This document shows positions 62,451 through 64,000 of a stretch of DNA of 64,000 nt, piece after piece; the first letter of the stretch is position 1, and every line of letters begins with the position of its first letter. The notes under the pieces were generated by a model, which saw only the letters and a list, made by a program, of their open reading frames with translations, was not told the DNA's origin and made no database searches. Source of the DNA: Mycobacterium dioxanotrophicus. GTDB taxonomy: Bacteria; Actinomycetota; Actinomycetes; Mycobacteriales; Mycobacteriaceae. The stretch covers positions 5,642,001-5,706,000 of the forward strand of contig NZ_CP020809.1 in assembly GCF_002157835.1 (NCBI RefSeq), given 5' to 3'. The position numbers were made by a program, and so were the translations under genes.

Positions 62451-64000
62451 TGAACGCATCATTGCGCACCCCCGCCGGTGGCCGTATCGACCGGAACACC
62501 GTGCACACCTTCACTTTCAACGATCGTGAACTGACCGGACACGCCGGCGACACGCTCGCCTCGGCCCTGCTGGCCAACGGCGTGCACCAGGTGGCGACCA
62601 GCATCAAGCTGGGCCGGCCCCGCGGCTTCACCTCGGCCTGGGCCGAGGACACCGGCGGACTGGTCCAGATCGAGCACCCCTTCCCCGAGCCGATGCTCCT
62701 CGCGACCACCGTCGAGCTGTTCGACGGGCTCGTCGCGCGCGGCCTCCCGGGCCAGGGCCGGCTGGCCGAAACCGCCGACCCGGCACGGTACGACGCCACC
62801 CACGTCCACACCGATGTGCTGGTCGCAGGCGCCGGGCCGGCCGGCCTGGCCGCCGCACTGACCGCGGCCCGCGCGGGTGCGCGGGTGGTGCTGCTCGACG
62901 AACAGAGCGAAGCCGGTGGCGCCCTGCTGGGCAGCACCGACACCATCGACGGCAAGCCCGCCCTGGAGTGGGTCGCCGATGCCACCGCCGAGCTGGCCAC
63001 CTACCCCGAGGTGTTGCACCTGCAGCGCACCACCGCGTTCGGTCACTACGACGACGGCTTCGTGCTCGCGGTGCAGCGCCGCACCGACCACCTCGGTGCC
63101 GCGGCCCCCGCGGAGATCAGCCGCCAGCGGGTCTGGCGCATCCGTGCCCGGCAGGTCATCGTCGCCGCCGGGGCACACGAGCGTCCGGTGGTCTTCACCG
63201 ACAACGACCGGCCCGGCATCATGCTGGCCGGCGGTGCGCGCACCTTCCTGAACCGCTACGGCGTCAAGGTCGGCGAGCAGGCGGTGGTGTTCACCACCAA
63301 CGACAGCGCTTACCTGGCGGCCTTCGAGCTGCACGACGCCGGCGTGACGGTCAACGCGATCGTCGACGCGCGTCCCGACGTCGCCGCGCGCCTGCACGAC
63401 GAATGCGCCGACCGCGGCATCGAGCTGCGGACCGACTCGGTGGTCCGCGGAACCCGCGGCCAGGACCGCGTCAGCCACGCGCTCGTCGCCCGCTCCGGCA
63501 GCACCCATGCCGTCTCGGTGGCCTGCGACGTGCTGCTCGTCAGCGGCGGCTGGAACCCGGCGGTGCACCTGTTCAGCCAGGCCCGCGGCGTCCTGCGCTA
63601 CGACGAGGCCCTGGGCGCGTTCGTGCCCGGTGAGCCCATGTCCGGTGTACACGTCGCAGGCTCTGCCAACGGTGTGTTCAACCTGCCCGGCTGCCTGCGC
63701 AGCGGACGCGAGGCCGCGACGGCAGCAATCGGTGCGCTCGGATTCACCGCCGACTCCGAACCGCTTGCCGGCGAAGCTGATTCGACGCCAGACGGCGATG
63801 CCGGCATGGTGCTGTGGCAGGTTGCCGATCCGGCAGGCACGGCCAGCCAGTTCGTCGACGTCCAGCGCGACGCCACCGTGGCGGACATCGAGCGCGCGGT
63901 CGGCGCGGGCATGCGGTCGATGGAGCACATCAAGCGCTACACCACCATCGGCACCGCCCACGATCAGGGCAAGACGTCCGGCGTGGTGGCCTCGGGCATC
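62450..64000 (+). CDS. soxA: Sarcosine oxidase alpha subunit, 3' truncated by window edge
   Basis: The frame is open from the ATG at 62450, which shares its first base with the soxD stop (TGATG), to the end of the window, so 517 residues are visible of a family length near 950-1000. Residues 1-100 are the ferredoxin-like N-terminal domain with FTFNDRELTGHAGDTLASAL. An NAD-binding motif follows (DVLVAGAGPAGLAAALTAARAG, about 120-141) and then the disulfide-reductase-like fold with IVAAGAHERP and LVSGGWNPAVHLFSQARG. The C-terminal THF-binding half is beyond the window. Confidence 0.95.
   Translation, partial: MNASLRTPAGGRIDRNTVHTFTFNDRELTGHAGDTLASALLANGVHQVATSIKLGRPRGFTSAWAEDTGGLVQIEHPFPEPMLLATTVELFDGLVARGLPGQGRLAETADPARYDATHVHTDVLVAGAGPAGLAAALTAARAGARVVLLDEQSEAGGALLGSTDTIDGKPALEWVADATAELATYPEVLHLQRTTAFGHYDDGFVLAVQRRTDHLGAAAPAEISRQRVWRIRARQVIVAAGAHERPVVFTDNDRPGIMLAGGARTFLNRYGVKVGEQAVVFTTNDSAYLAAFELHDAGVTVNAIVDARPDVAARLHDECADRGIELRTDSVVRGTRGQDRVSHALVARSGSTHAVSVACDVLLVSGGWNPAVHLFSQARGVLRYDEALGAFVPGEPMSGVHVAGSANGVFNLPGCLRSGREAATAAIGALGFTADSEPLAGEADSTPDGDAGMVLWQVADPAGTASQFVDVQRDATVADIERAVGAGMRSMEHIKRYTTIGTAHDQGKTSGVVASGI

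Overview
The window is high-GC actinobacterial DNA from a fast-growing Mycobacterium (Mycolicibacterium type). The evidence is gene order: choD, guaB3, guaB2, a DUF5319 gene, rsdA, sigD, an Rv3415c-like gene, whiB3, groEL1, groES, tsaD, rimI, tsaB, tsaE, alr, gadB and nnr occur in the same order as in the M. tuberculosis Rv3409c-Rv3433c segment, with accessory DNA inserted at several points. GroEL1 has the mycobacterial His-rich tail.

Positions 1-1444 hold the 3' part of a kelch beta-propeller gene. Positions 1506-18704 are a compact biosynthetic gene cluster of twelve minus-strand genes in two operons. Operon 2 (18704 to 7837) encodes a PaaK-like adenylate-forming enzyme, a chorismate mutase, a fused aminodeoxychorismate synthase, a prephenate-dehydrogenase-type enzyme, an alpha-oxoamine-synthase-like PLP enzyme, an acyl-AMP ligase, an MFS exporter fused to an FHA domain, and an ATP-grasp ligase. 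Operon 1 (7653 to 1506) encodes a type I-beta DAHP synthase, a CreE-like flavoenzyme, a CreD-like lyase, a class IV aminotransferase and an FHA-HTH regulator. My reading is that the cluster joins the 4-aminophenylalanine (PapABC) route to the aspartate-nitrosuccinate route, which releases nitrous acid, so the product probably carries an N-N or N-O function such as a diazo, triazene, azo or N-nitroso group. Both operons start behind the same roughly 95-bp element containing an inverted repeat.

Positions 18821-27371 are conserved housekeeping and regulatory genes from choD to whiB3. Positions 27549-39219 are accessory: a CBS/nucleotidyltransferase gene with a DnaQ-like exonuclease, an OsmC protein, an enoyl-CoA hydratase homologue, secreted and membrane proteins, a repeat protein, a Tat-exported flavoprotein, an adenylate cyclase, and a TetR repressor with its palindromic operator. 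The 3' end of tetR appears to be copied from groEL1. Positions 39286-41284 are groES-groEL1 behind a CIRCE operator. Positions 41683-43925 are a three-gene cassette (Cys-tailed protein, thiol-dioxygenase-like cupin, GRDP-like protein) that resembles a peptide-modification system.

Positions 43936-52118 are an nnr-gadB-alr-hydrolase-tsaE-tsaB-rimI-tsaD-NTF2 run, mostly with 4-bp overlaps. Positions 52220-56220 hold a MocR regulator with a divergent EamA transporter and small accessory genes. Positions 56283-64000 are a sarcosine/glycine/serine/C1 catabolic locus: sdaA-purU on one strand, and a GntR regulator and glyA-soxB-soxD-soxA on the other, with two near-identical palindromic operator candidates. 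The window ends inside soxA.
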